Below, in pieces: positions 23,201 to 34,680 of a stretch of 64,000 nt of DNA. Source of the DNA: Ostrinia nubilalis (lineage: Eukaryota; Arthropoda; Insecta; Lepidoptera; Crambidae). The notes below the pieces were generated by a model. The model ran no database searches and had not been told where the DNA came from. It saw nothing but the letters and a program-made list of their open reading frames with translations. The position numbers were made by a program, and so were the translations under genes. Numbering within the stretch: position 1 is the first letter of the stretch; each line of letters begins with the position of its first letter. The stretch spans positions 627,501 through 691,500 of the forward strand of contig NC_087093.1 of assembly GCF_963855985.1 (NCBI RefSeq), in the 5' to 3' direction.

Positions 23201-23628
23201 AGGAATTCTGAAGTTTGTGGTGTCGGTTTTTGTAACAGTCTAGAAACAATGTTAATCTTTGATGGCTTTATTAATATTTCTAAACAACTTGACGTGACAA
23301 GGCCTTCATTATTATAAACATTTTGTAAACACGTACAAGTTTAAAAAAAAGGAAAATTATATGACAGCATTTTCAAATGCCATAGTTTTCTATACGAGTT
23401 GGTAGCAGCCCACAGTGAGAGGAGCGCACCAGCGCCATAGCCAGATAGGCGAAGCCTGAAAATATCCTGAAAACTTAACGCTGGTGCCATGAATGATAAT
23501 TATTGTTTTCCATGAAAATAAAATAAAATTAATAGCTTTCATGTTAGTTATTCTAAGCAATGAAGTTTAGAACCCAAAACAATCTTAATCAACGCAAATC
23601 GAGGAAGATACATATTGCGAAATATCAT
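20235..23628. other. nompC intron 1, left part
   Basis: AT-rich intron with no supported gene. A GGAGGAGGAGGATGG microsatellite is at about 21109-21125. A Helitron-like 5' start (CCTAATATTATAAAGCTGAAG) is at about 22856. Other short frames lack coding signals. Confidence 0.5.
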
Positions 23629-23816
23629 ACACCCGTGTTCACAAACATTACTATGAGATCTCACAGAGTGCGTGGACGCACAGGGTCCCAAAAACCTATT
23701 CATAGACAATACTTGAGTGAGTGCGAACTAATCACAGAGCTCTAATATAATCAAGTACGTTCGACTTCGCATAGCGTTGCTGCTTCACTTAATCAAGTAT
23801 CGTTTGTTAATACAGT
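23629..23816. mobile_element. Degenerate Harbinger-type MITE
   Basis: It begins ACACCCGTGTTCACAAACAT and ends ..AAGTATCGTTTGTTAATACAG, the same ends and internal blocks (GGTCCCAAAAACCTATTCAT, CGCATAGCGTTGCTGCTT) as the larger element at 30858-32346. It is an internally deleted, diverged copy of that family. A hAT element inserted at its right edge. Confidence 0.6.
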
Positions 23817-23826
23817 AGCTAACGGC

Positions 23827-25338
23827 CAGCGTTGCCAGTTTTTTTTTTTTCGCCAAGTCGGGACTTTCGTACTTTTTGAGTGAAAATAGCGGGATTCTTC
23901 CGTCAGAAGCGGGACATAGTAAAAAAACGTATATAATCAAAGGTTTTCAAATATTTATCCTTTTATTTGACTTAAAATTACGTTTACGTGACAATAGATA
24001 GCAAAAGTAGCCATAGAAAATGTATTTTAACAAAAAAATAATATTTTAAATCAGAATTACTCTATCGTTAAATTCGTCTTTAGAATAAAAAAAGAAAAAA
24101 AAACAAAAATCGAAGTAAAAAAATTATTCTTTAGAATAATATGGAGTTTCAAACAATAGTCTGATGAAGTGAGTGTCTCTCTCCGAAAAGCGGGACAGAG
24201 CCTGTCCCGCGCGGGACATTTAAATTTGATTTAAAAATCGGGACGTCCCACTATGTGACGAAAGGCCGATCTAGATGGACAATATTATTTGACAATATTA
24301 ATTAGCTTTAAAGGCGGTATCTATTGATGATTTGACTATTTAAAGCAAAAATAGTCATAATTGCATTTAGTTTTGGTACATTTAACGCTATAATACAAAA
24401 ACCAGTATACGTTGATACACGGTTATAAAGAATTACTACCTATTAAGAGGTCAGCTTAAAATGGACTGTTTTCTAAGAAGAAAAACAAAGCTGAATTCTT
24501 TATGGCAATTGAAAATAAATAAAGGATGAGTGAATAAAAATATAGAATGCCATGCCAGCCACTTTCCAGCCAATTGTTACAACAAATTCGGGAAATGTTC
24601 ATTTTAATATTTCTTATACTCCTCCGTTACCTCGTAAGTTTCGTATTTTATCGAAATATTCATTCCGCTTATTTTTTTCATTCTTAGGATATTTTATCCA
24701 TTGTTCGTAGAACTTCCTTCGGGATATAAATATTACGTTTTGTGAAAAAAAAAAAAAGAACAAAAAAAAATTTTGGCATCAGCTTTACTAAAAAAATTGA
24801 CAAGGTTCCGCACCAGTCCGCACTTTCTAATTTACTTTGAGCAATACAATATGAATGAGACTACAACATATATAAGTTGCAGCCATGGTACAACAAAGTA
24901 CATGTAGTTTCTGGTCCAACAAACACAAAGTTCGCATTAAAAATGTGATATCAATCACATTCGACAGCTATGTTTTCGGCAAATGTAAAGTTATTTGCAA
25001 TGTGAATGAATAAAAATGGTAGTTCTTACCATCAACTTCACGATCCATCACTAATTTTAGCACAATTAATTTTATAAACACTTTGAAATGGCGACAGACC
25101 AAATGCAGAAAAGTGAATGATTTCTTCATGAATTCCACCCGTAATGACACTTCAAAAATATTTATTAATTTATTGGAGGGTACTTGCACAAAATTATCAC
25201 CAGAATCGTGACCTCCAGACTGTCAGCTATCGATTTTGCTAGTATTATTGGAGATTTGAATTAACCCTTTTTGTCCATCTAGATCGGCCTTTCGTCACAT
25301 AGTGCGTCCCGCCAAAATCGGGACGTCTGGCAACGCTG
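23827..25338. mobile_element. hAT non-autonomous element, split by a Transib-like insertion
   Basis: Perfect 12-bp inverted ends CAGCGTTGCCAG / CTGGCAACGCTG are flanked by the 8-bp duplication CTAACGGC (23819-23826 and 25339-25346), as expected of hAT. Without the nested element it is about 450 bp. It contains several GGGAC/GTCCC motifs and a poly-T tract, and has no transposase. Confidence 0.85.
24249..25304. mobile_element. Transib-like non-autonomous transposon nested in the hAT element
   Basis: Perfect 33-bp terminal inverted repeats begin CACTATGTGACGAAAGGCCG. The flanks carry the 5-bp GC-rich duplication CGTCC (24244-24248 and 25305-25309). A 5-bp GC-rich duplication plus a CACTATG/CACAGTG-like heptamer at the tip is the hallmark of Transib, the superfamily related to RAG1. 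The 1056-bp AT-rich interior has no long ORF. Confidence 0.7.
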
Positions 25339-25346
25339 CTAACGGC

Positions 25347-26560
25347 CCAAACCACGTGAGCAAGCGCTACTTCAACAAGTCTCGAATCCGTGAGCTAGGC
25401 TGGGCAAGGGCCGCTTCCCCAAGTCTAATTTAGGTCTAATCCGAAAGAAGTCCGAATCTCTATTTTTACCTTCATAAACAAGTTTTATGGGTGGCGCGTG
25501 TTAATACAGTGGTCCGATTGAGCCCCGAGTGGCGTGCGAGGAAAGTGTGTCAGACGGTGTCGCCGGCGTTTCACTGCCAGCTTTATGGACTGCCCGGCGT
25601 GCGGAGCACCGAAGGGACTGTTCAGGGAAACCCCCGAAAATTATCTGATCTGAATAAATAACTGTCCGCAAAGGGGATTGCATAACATTTAACATAACCT
25701 TTACCTAATTTACTGTTTCAATTAATGCATGAAAATAATGTCACTGGTCCGATTTGAAAAAAAAAATTGTATTGTCAATTAATTATCAAGGAAGGCTAAG
25801 CTATAACCAATAGTGGCGGAGTATTAGAGAAAAATGTTGCAATAACTGGAAATATTATTTAACTTTATTTAGGTACACGAAAAAAGTCGCGGGCATAGCT
25901 AGTCAAAAATGCAAAAACTGATTTTTTTAAATAAATTGTAACTTGACTAATGGACATACCTAGACGCGTTAATTTTCAGGACATATGGTACGAGTACCTA
26001 TATCAATATTGATTGGTGGAATCAACTACCTAATTTATTTGTACGTTTATTACCAATTGTCTGAAACCTATTTTCATTCAAATACTTTAAATAAAACAAG
26101 AATTATACAGTGTCCCAAATTGAACCACAAAGTTGCCGATTCATGGATATTCATATGAAATGTAATCCATTACTGAATATTGAAGTCGACGTTCGAATGA
26201 AACCAATAACAAAATTAAATTTTATTATCAACATTCGCAGTTTATTTGGGTCGCTTTCTAAATAATTTGTGGGTGCAATAGACATGATACCTACTTTACG
26301 ACGTCTCAAGGACAAGATCTGTTTTATAATTTAATTACGACATATCAATTTACGAGTATGACTCAAATATTATATCTGTTCCTATGGCATTTTTAGAACG
26401 TTTTGATTTGGTGACTGTAAATAAATATTGATGTGTATCAGCTCAATCAGCTTGTGATTTGTTATAGCTAGCATGATGCAGTATACTAATTTAGATTGTA
26501 CGTCCTCTGACTGCTCAAATTACGACGACGAACAAAGTCATGTAAAAAATCGCAACGGTA
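25347..26560. other. nompC intron 1, segment with a Helitron 3' end
   Basis: Contains a GC-richer stretch (25495-25690) of unknown origin. A Helitron-like 3' terminus (AAGTCGCGGGCATAGCTAG, ending 25902) has no clear 5' start. No gene was recognised. Confidence 0.4.
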
Positions 26561-26569
26561 ATTTATGTA

Positions 26570-27042
26570 CAGTCGCGGAATGAAAAGGTTCGTCACCTTA
26601 GTGTCGGTTTTCGCTTGCACTAGGTACTGTGAGAGTCAAACCTGCCAACATAACAGTGCAAGAAACAGTGCTGCTAACATTTAAATAAATATGACGTTTG
26701 CTAACGAATAAGGTTTTGCTTGTTTATTTTTCTATCCCATCAGTGCAATGCAATGATGACATTGACCAATTGACAAAATTTTTTTTTCTATTTAAAAGAA
26801 ATAATAATGGCAGTTTAAACCAACAAGAAGGTTTTAGTTTATCAATCATAATAATCTTCTTGACAAGATAAATCGTCAAACAACTTTGATCTGAATAATT
26901 TTGAACTTTACTGACGAACAGTTAAAGATTATTTTCTCTAACTCGAGATTATTCTGTAACATAGTTTCAAAAGGTAATATGTGCTCGCGATTCATTGAAG
27001 GAATCAATTTGAAAACTGACGAACCTTTTCATTCCGTGACTG
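26570..27042. mobile_element. Tc1/mariner-type MITE, copy A
   Basis: The inverted ends are CAGTCGCGGAATGAAAAGG (right end one base different) with a TA duplication. The 473-bp element is noncoding. Copy B at 28747 shares almost the whole sequence, differing mainly by a nested insertion. Confidence 0.82.
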
Positions 27043-27044
27043 TA

Positions 27045-28015
27045 CCTACTCAGATGTCGATACATAAGTACGCATAATTGACGTTGAAAGGGTAGAAATA
27101 ATTAATACATGAATGAGAAGATCACCCTCAAATAAAGTTTTAAGAAACACTTAAAGGCTCATAAAGGAAACATAAATGGTTCCCACGGTTGGCCACTAAC
27201 GTCCTACATGAAGAACTATAGATTTTGGAATAGATATGCCTTGACAACGATCAGTACCTATATCGTAAAAGGACTCCCTGTTCTTGTAGAAACTTAGCAC
27301 AGAAGAAAAAATTTAAGTAGGTATAACCTGTATTTGTAAATTTTAACTGAAAAATTCAATCATAACTATATCTTAAAATGTTTTGAAAAACTACTAGCTA
27401 GCTCCAAGTTTTTCAAATCTTATCTACCTAATAAAACAGAGTAATTCAAAAGCAGCATATTTCTGTATCAATAGCATCAGGGGGTAAATATTTCCCATAC
27501 TTTATTTTAGCTTTCATTCATGTCGGCTCCGAGGGCTGCGGCCAACCGCTCTCGAGGGGAGGGGTACGCATTCCTCACGCATGCTCAGTCGATCTCACTG
27601 ATATGCCTACAAAAGCCTAGGTTTAAAATACTTTCCACAGTCTATTTTGAAACCATTTCAAGTTTCCAAATCAAAACTAAAGCTAATGTAGAGTAAAGCT
27701 TGTTAGAGTTTCAATATTTTAGATTAGCAACATGACATTTCCCGTCTGCCTATGAGAGACACGGAATATGATACTGGGTGGATACTATTGGCCCCGCCTT
27801 CTGACCTTGCAGAGATAATTGTGTGCCTTCCTGTCCATTTATGTACAGCTTTTGATTGCATCGTTAAATAGTTGTAGCTTGGACAGTTGATATAATCGTA
27901 CGTGAGATGCTTCATTTCATCTAGGTTTTACGTTTGTAGGTTCTCGTATTTTTTTATATTTTCAAACGCATCTACGAGTTGACTACGACGCGTAGTAGTC
28001 GTAGCATGCTACATG
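27045..28015. other. nompC intron 1, no supported feature
   Basis: AT-rich sequence with one GC-rich patch (27518-27590). Short frames show no family motif. Confidence 0.45.
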
Positions 28016-28019
28016 ATCT

Positions 28020-28307
28020 TGTTAAATTCGTACACATACTCACTCACAAATTGGATATTAAATACAAATAGTCTGAAACCAACTTATTCACCAATACCAT
28101 AATTTGCCAATTCAAGCCATCAATCATAGGTACACAACACACTGATATTTTAGAAGGCTCTCGGGTCATGGCGTTTAGCTCGCGGCCAACGTTCGAATGC
28201 CACAAGGAATATCTTTTTGTTATCCCGTACGACTCCCCGCGTTCCTCAGGTGTAATTTGATAGCCAAATCAGCGTTAATCCTTTCGTTGCTAACATCGTT
28301 GCTAACA
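28020..28307. repeat. Left LTR
   Basis: 288 bp, TGTTA...TAACA, same length and apparently identical to the right LTR. The next 59 internal bases precede the nested hAT element. Confidence 0.85.
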
Positions 28308-28746
28308 GACGGCCGTCCTGATGCCGGAATGTCCCCATTCCGCTTCGGCCATTCGAACGTTATGATTAGGGTATGCAAAACCGAAAGTTTATCAAAAACC
28401 GATTTTTTTTTCGGTTTCCAAGAAAAAAAACCGGTTTTCGGTTTTTAATCGGTTATTATCGTTCTATTTTTTTTCAATCAACTAGTACTACTAGACTATT
28501 TGTTACGTCCTGTCCGTTTTGTGTTAGATTACATTATTTAAGAGAGGGTTATAACAGTTTTGATAAATTTAGCTTATTCATTAGGCATTATAGGCACATA
28601 ATGCATAATGAATAAGCTAAATTTAACTCAAGGGATGGTAGTTTATCTCCATTGTAGGTACGTAATAATTGTCAACGAATACGTTTTTAAAATTCATTAC
28701 TCTGTCGGTTTAGTATTTTGTTAATTACCACCATGTACGTAATGTA

Positions 28747-29376
28747 CAGTCGCGGAATGAAAAGGTTCGTCACCTTAGTGTCGGTTTTCGCTTGCACCAA
28801 AGAGTCAAACCTGCCAACATAACAGTGCAAGAAACAGAGCCCCGATTACGGTAATATTTAGCGTCAACAATCCAGACACGCTTCTCGATTCTGCGATACG
28901 ATTGGTCGTTCAACAGCGTACGTCAGCTGTTTTGACCAATCGTATCGCAGAATCGAGAAGCGTGTCTGGATTGTAGACGTTAAAAGTTACCGTAATCGGG
29001 GCTCTGTGCTGCTAACATTTAAATAAATATGACGTTTGCTGACGAATAAGGTTTTGCTTGTTTATTTTTCTATCCCATCAGTGCAATGCAATGATGACAT
29101 TGACCAATTGACAATAGTTTTTTTATTTAATAGACATAATAATGGCAGGTTGAACCAACAAGAAGGTTTTAGTTTATCAATCATAATAATCTTCTTGACA
29201 AGATAAATCGTCAAACAACTTTGATCTGAATAATTTTGAACTTTACTGACGAACAGTTAAAGATTATTTTCTCTAATTTGAGATTATTCTGTAACATAGT
29301 TTCAAAAGGTAATATGTGCTCGCGATTCGTTGAAGGAATCAATTTGAAAACTGACGAACCTTTTCATTCCGTGCTG
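28747..29376. mobile_element. Tc1/mariner-type MITE, copy B
   Basis: Same family as 26570-27042, with CAGTCGCGGAATGAAAAGG ends and TA flanks. It is interrupted by a 170-bp foldback that copy A lacks, which fixes the order of insertion. Confidence 0.8.
28836..29005. mobile_element. 170-bp foldback nested in MITE copy B
   Basis: The tips AGAGCCCCGATTACGGTAA and its complement enclose long inverted arms (CCAGACACGCTTCTCGATTC). Comparison with copy A shows a clean insertion; a target duplication is not clear. Confidence 0.75.
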
Positions 29377-29411
29377 TACATCAAAAACGTATTTGTTTAC
29401 AATTACTATTG

Positions 29412-29567
29412 ATATAAGCAATATCTTAAATTAAAAAGTATAATAAAATGTAAAAAGCTTTATTTGTGAACGTTAGGTGATTACGATTGATATTTTAAGC
29501 AGTATCTTAAATTAAAAAGTAGAATAAAATGTAAAAAGCTTTATTTGTGAACGTTAGGTGGTATTTC
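29412..29567 (+). repeat. Tandem duplication of about 79 bp
   Basis: The block TTAAATTAAAAAGTATAATA.. ending GTGAACGTTAGGTG occurs twice in direct orientation with a few substitutions, inside the nested hAT element. Confidence 0.65.
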
Positions 29568-29588
29568 TGTCAAATTTCAATACACTAA

Positions 29589-30803
29589 CGGCCGAATACT
29601 GAAACGCTACTCAAATCTTTCACTCAGCTGACGGGCTCCTAAATTTAAGTATCCTTCAATTTTAAATGGTATTCTCAAACGCCACTCAACGGATTTGAAG
29701 CCGTGATCAGCTAAGCAGCTCTCAAATGTTTACATAATGGCAACATTTACCAAAAAAGTATGTTTTCATTTACACAAATGATAACTTTACGTTTTTTATC
29801 CATTACACGCAGCATCGTTTGGTTATGTATTGTCTTTTATGGAAATATACTCAATCAACTTAACATAGAACAGTTTATTTTTAGTTTCTATTATAAAATA
29901 TATAAATCTCGTTTTGTCATATAAAAAAATTAATGCTTGCATTTTTATTTAATTAAAAAAATAATTTTAAAGGTGATACTTTTTATTGTTGAAATCTATT
30001 ATGTGGCGATCGTGGACCGAAACGTAACCACAATTGACATTTATCATTGTTGACAGAGCATCAAATTGACAAATCAACAACTCTTGGAAATGCTGCTATG
30101 CGATGTCCCCTTATTCCTCAGAAATAGGCATGTTTATGTATTGCGATTTCATAGCAGCTATTTTGGTTGTTACTTCGTGCACTATACGATGCACAGTTGG
30201 CTGTTAGATGTGGAAGATATCACCTAGTACACGTTCATAACTTGCCGTTGCGTAGAACAGTAGGGTTATAAGTAAAAAGTATTTGGTCCACTGGTTGTAT
30301 CGCGTTTGGTGAGGGGTTTCAAAGAGCTTCCAAATTATGAATCCAGAAACAACACCGTTTCTTTAGAGACGCGGAACCTCGCTCGGAATTGCATATCATT
30401 ATAATAATATTTTTCAATAGCGTTCAGCCTTATTGCGTTCCTGCGATTAGATCTAGGTATTTCCTCGAGGCTCGAAAGAAATGATAACGATGACACACAT
30501 TATTTACCACTATTTAGGTCGATTTAGGTATAAGAATAGGATTTAAGATACCGGGCAAGCACTCTCAAATTTAACAGCTGCCTAAGACGATTTGACAGTT
30601 GTTTGAGTAATGCTTAGCGTTGAATGGCGTTTCAGTATGCGAAAATTCATTTGAGTGGCGTTTAAGTGCAACTTAATTTGAGAGGTGCTTAAAAATTGAG
30701 AACTGCTCAGATATTGTTTTGAGTATGCGAAATGTAAGTTTAGGAGCTGCTTAACTATTTGAGAAGCCGTCAAATATTTAAATGGCGTTTCAGTATTCGG
30801 CCG
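29589..30803. mobile_element. Harbinger-type MITE with TAA duplication
   Basis: Ends CGGCCGAATACTGAAACGC and the exact complement, flanked by TAA (29586-29588, 30804-30806). The 1215-bp interior is noncoding. The right 250 bases are packed with subterminal variants such as TTGAGTGGCGTTT, TTGAGAGGTGCTT and TTGAGAAGCCGTC, likely transposase-binding repeats. Confidence 0.78.
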
Positions 30804-30857
30804 TAAGTATTACAGTAGTAATAGGCTTCTGCAGATATCGCAAATAAATGAGATTCA

Positions 30858-32346
30858 CACCCGTATTCACAAACATTACTTTGAGGCCTCATAGTGCGCG
30901 TGGATGCACAGGGTCCCAAAAACCTATTCATAGACGATACTTCAGTGGTGACAAGCACTATGCGTCCCTTAGAATGAACGCAAAGCTAAGGTAGCCAGGG
31001 AGCTGTATTACGCAACGCATAGTGTCTATTTACGTCAAAATTTTTAGGTTATTCTCGTTTTTGAGGTTTGTGTGCTTTATTTATGGTTGTATTCGATTAA
31101 TATTATCTTACAATGGATTACAGTAGTGAAGAAGAATTTGATAATTATATTAATGAGCAAAGTAGAATTAGTACCAGAAAAGTGATACGGGATTCCCAAA
31201 ATCCCTTTGATTATTACAATTCAGACGAATTTAGTTTAGGTTTTCCAATGATGGGGTACTTTTCATACTTTTACCACTGATAAAAGAAGACCTGAGGAAA
31301 TTAACTGCGAGGAGGCCTTCCAGTGCCACCTACATAATGTATCAGTTGCTAGTGGCAAATAAAACATAAAATTTTTAATGAAGTTTTATTTTCATCAATC
31401 TTCAATGTCTAATTTAATTTTATGTATTTGTAAATCATAAATCTTTTTTTCATGTTCTAACAAATTATTTTCTCTTTCTATCAATATTTTTTCTCTTTGT
31501 AGCCCCAACTCGTGCAAAGCCTGGTCTTGTTGTATATTATTCAATGTGGTGCGTTGATTCTTGTTTCTGTCTTATCTTGCTACTACTAATCTTAATTTAT
31601 TGATACCTGAAAAGCAAATTATGAATTTAATTCCTTTGAGTACCTATATTCTGCTTAGTTATTCCTCATAAATCTACGTACTATATATTTTAAAAACATT
31701 ACTTACTAGTGGGTGTTGAGAACGTTTGATTGATTCCTGAGAAAGTTCTTTCATTCTTTGGGTCTTTAAATTATTCCAGCAGCTTTTCAGTTGATATGTG
31801 AGCCTTTGTGAAACATAAAATATGGTTCAGAATTGTACGCCACTGTTAGAGTTTCCCAGGCCTGCTTCGTCAACTCGATATTTTAGAGAGGATAATAATA
31901 TGCTTGTCTTCAATAATAGGCCTTTCTCTTATTAAGCTACAATCAGCAGCTCTCTTTCGGAAGAAGAAAACGGCAGCTTTTTTATCTGAAAAATAATGAT
32001 TGAAACATGATTTTCACTATTATTATTAATCGAAGTATTCATACTAACCTGATAGTTTTAGTTTTATCCATATTTATTTAATTCACAAATCCACAAAATA
32101 ACGACACTTATAAACCGTTGCACCGTTTGAATGACAGGAATGTCATGTCAGTTAGCGAAGTGAAGTGCGTAACATAAGCGAACCAATCACAGAACTCTAT
32201 TCAACACTCTGATTTTGCATAGTCAAGGGTCGTTTAAGTATTGTTTATGAATTGAAAGGCTTGTCATTTGGAACGCATTGAGAAATGTCTCATTTCGCAT
32301 AGCGTTGCTGCTTTGCATAGGTAAGTATCGTTTGTGAATACGGGTG
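30858..32346. mobile_element. Internally deleted Harbinger transposon with ORF remnants
   Basis: The ends CACCCGTATTCACAAAC and complement are flanked by a 3-bp TCA duplication. A plus-strand 55-codon ORF (31113-31280) starts MDYSSEEEFDNYI and ends in an NPFDYYNSDEF block like the N-terminus of HARBI1-type transposases. On the minus strand, pieces such as KKLPFSSSERELLIVA (about 31990-31935) recall the Myb/SANT partner protein. The catalytic core is missing, so it is non-autonomous. Confidence 0.7.
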
Positions 32347-32398
32347 TCAAAAACTGTTCAATTCACTCACACATAGGTTAATTATTCACTGCAATAAT

Positions 32399-32475
32399 CA
32401 CCAACTATCTGAATCGCGGGGTGGGTCATGTCAGGTCACCTGACATGACCCACCCCGCGATTCAGATAGTTGGTG
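32399..32475. repeat. Perfect 77-bp palindrome
   Basis: 38-base arms (starting CACCAACTATCTGAATCGCG) are perfectly complementary around a single central base. It lies in the nested hAT element, between its Harbinger insertion and the right end. It would form a long cruciform. Confidence 0.8.
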
Positions 32476-32885
32476 TCAGGTGGCGGGCGCGGGCGGTACG
32501 AGTCTTAAATAATTATCGGGGATTCCCCGTTCAATGGTAAACGACGGAGTAACCAAGTGACAATGTTGCCAAGTTATAAATTGTAAAATAACCAAATATT
32601 CGTCAAATATCAAAATACCCAGGGTATATTATAATAAAATGATATTGCTTATTTAAGGAATTTGTTACGTGTATACAGATAGAAAAACCGATTTAAATCC
32701 GGGTTTCGATTTTTAAAACCGGTTTTAGAATTCGTCGAAAAAGGGCGGTTTTTCCGATTTTTCGGTTTCCGATTAACCGGTTTTGCATTCCCTAGTTATG
32801 ATGTATGTCCCCATACATGTATGCTATCTATGTCGTTTAATTACTTGAGAATCAATTATCATCTGCAACACCTTAATCAACAGTT

Positions 32886-33475
32886 CGATGGGTGCCTGGA
32901 ATAAAGCCACAATCGACAAAACACAATTTTACAGGAGAAGAGATTTAGTGACAATTTTGAATAATTCTAAACTAAGAGGCGTATCAAAACGGTTTGTATA
33001 TCAAACGATGCGTTATTTTTTCTGGAGTAACATTTAATGTGCTTAAGGTTATAGTGCTTAGAATATACTTTAAAAAAGGTATAAATACATATTGCCGCTT
33101 CATACATTGAAAGTCGGTTCCGTAAGAGTCCATTGTGGTTTTATTCCGGTAAAAAGTGTGCAATTAATCAAACAGCAATAGTGTATTGCAGCCTCAGGCG
33201 CTGATCTGAAGGATACAGTAATAGCCGTTTGCTTGTAGAAAATTTAAATAAAAGTTTTAACATTGTATATTGCACGATTATTCCGGTCAACAAATTTTAA
33301 ATGATGAATGGGAATAACGATTCAATATCCATAGTGCTTTTGGTAAATCAGGCAGTTTCAAAGATAAAATTCTGAAAAAAATTCAAAAGGTGTATAGGGA
33401 CCCGCAGTTTACTAAAATCACTTAATCGGAAAACTGCTGCTATGGCTATTGCGGCTTTATTCCAGGCACCCATCG
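32886..33475. mobile_element. 590-bp MITE with 4-bp duplication
   Basis: The ends CGATGGGTGCCTGGAATAAA and the complement are flanked by AGTT (32882-32885, 33476-33479). It is noncoding and inserted in the LTR element interior. The superfamily is not assigned. Confidence 0.72.
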
Positions 33476-34229
33476 AGTTGAATCAATCGTCCAGCTGAAA
33501 TTCGATTCGCATTTGACAACACCAGTGTAGTGTCAACACCTTCCTTGTGAATAGTTTCACCCGAGGACCTTAAATTAAACATTCTATTTTACTCTTCCGT
33601 CTTCGTTACATTTTCTTTTTCTCTGTTATTGCAATCATTCCGTCTGAGCGATATTCAGTACCATTTTCATAATAATGATTCTGGCGGTCTTCGAGGCCAG
33701 TGTCATAAATCAATCTTCTTTCAGTAAGTCCTGAGGTACTTTCTTCTTTAGTCTACGAACGAATACTTGAAAATATATCGTCCACAAATAAACTGTTATG
33801 TAGCTCCAGTTTTCATTATGATAAGTTTAGCTTTATTATTTATTTCTTCTTTCACTGTTTTGATACCGAATTTTCGGTAAAGTCTCTCGTGACGTACCAC
33901 GGTGCTTCTACAATATCTCAATACTCCATCGTATACTGCTGCTTTACCACATTAGTGCATTCATATAAAGATTTACAATTCAGGTAGCATCTTCGACAGT
34001 TTCCATTGAAACTTCAACAAAAACGTTTGTCTAGATTGGTTTCATTATACACTTATACTATAACAAGACCTTATTTTCCACTGCAGGTTGACCATTTCTT
34101 ATGACTTTTTGCGTTATTGTTGTCCTATTGCTGGACGTTTGGTAAAAATATGCTTTTTCCACGTTACGTTTCATCCAAGTACATGCCAAGATGTAAATAT
34201 CTCTTCATCGAAACTAATTTTGTCACGTT

Positions 34230-34680
34230 CGCTTTGACGTTCGTTATTTCATTTCATCATTTCATTTCATCATTTCATTTCATCATTTCATTTCATCATT
34301 TCATTTCATCATTTCATTTCATCATTTCATTTCATCATTTCATTTCATCATTTCATTTCATCATTTCATTTCATCATTTCATTTCATCATTTCATTTCAT
34401 CATTTCATTTCATCATTTCATTTCATCATTTCATTTCATCATTTCATTTCATCATTTCATTTCATTTCATTTCATTTCATTTCATTTCATTTCATTTCAT
34501 TTCATTTCATTTCATTTCATTTCATTTCATTTCATTTCATTTCATTTCATTTCATTTCATTTCATTTCATTTCATTTCATTTCATTTCATTTCATTTCAT
34601 TTCATTTCATTTCATTTCATTTCATTTCATTTCATTTCATTTCATTTCATTTCATTTCATTTCATTTCATTTCATTTCAT
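34230..34680 (+). repeat. TTTCA satellite in the LTR element interior
   Basis: The left part is about sixteen copies of a 13-mer (ATTTCATTTCATC); the right part is a nearly pure 5-mer (ATTTC) array of about 46 copies. The array decays into TCTCA/TTTAA variants up to about 34825. The 188-codon open frame across it is an artefact of the repeat. Confidence 0.9.

Larger units (their letters stand above)
28367..32794. mobile_element. hAT-type element nested in the LTR element
   Basis: The ends TAGGGTATGCAAAACCG and the complement of TAGGGAATGCAAAACCG are flanked by the 8-bp duplication GTTATGAT (28359-28366, 32795-32802). Subterminal ACCGGTTTT/CGGTTT-rich tracts occur at both ends. The 4.4-kb span is mostly later insertions; no hAT transposase is present. 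Confidence 0.8.
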
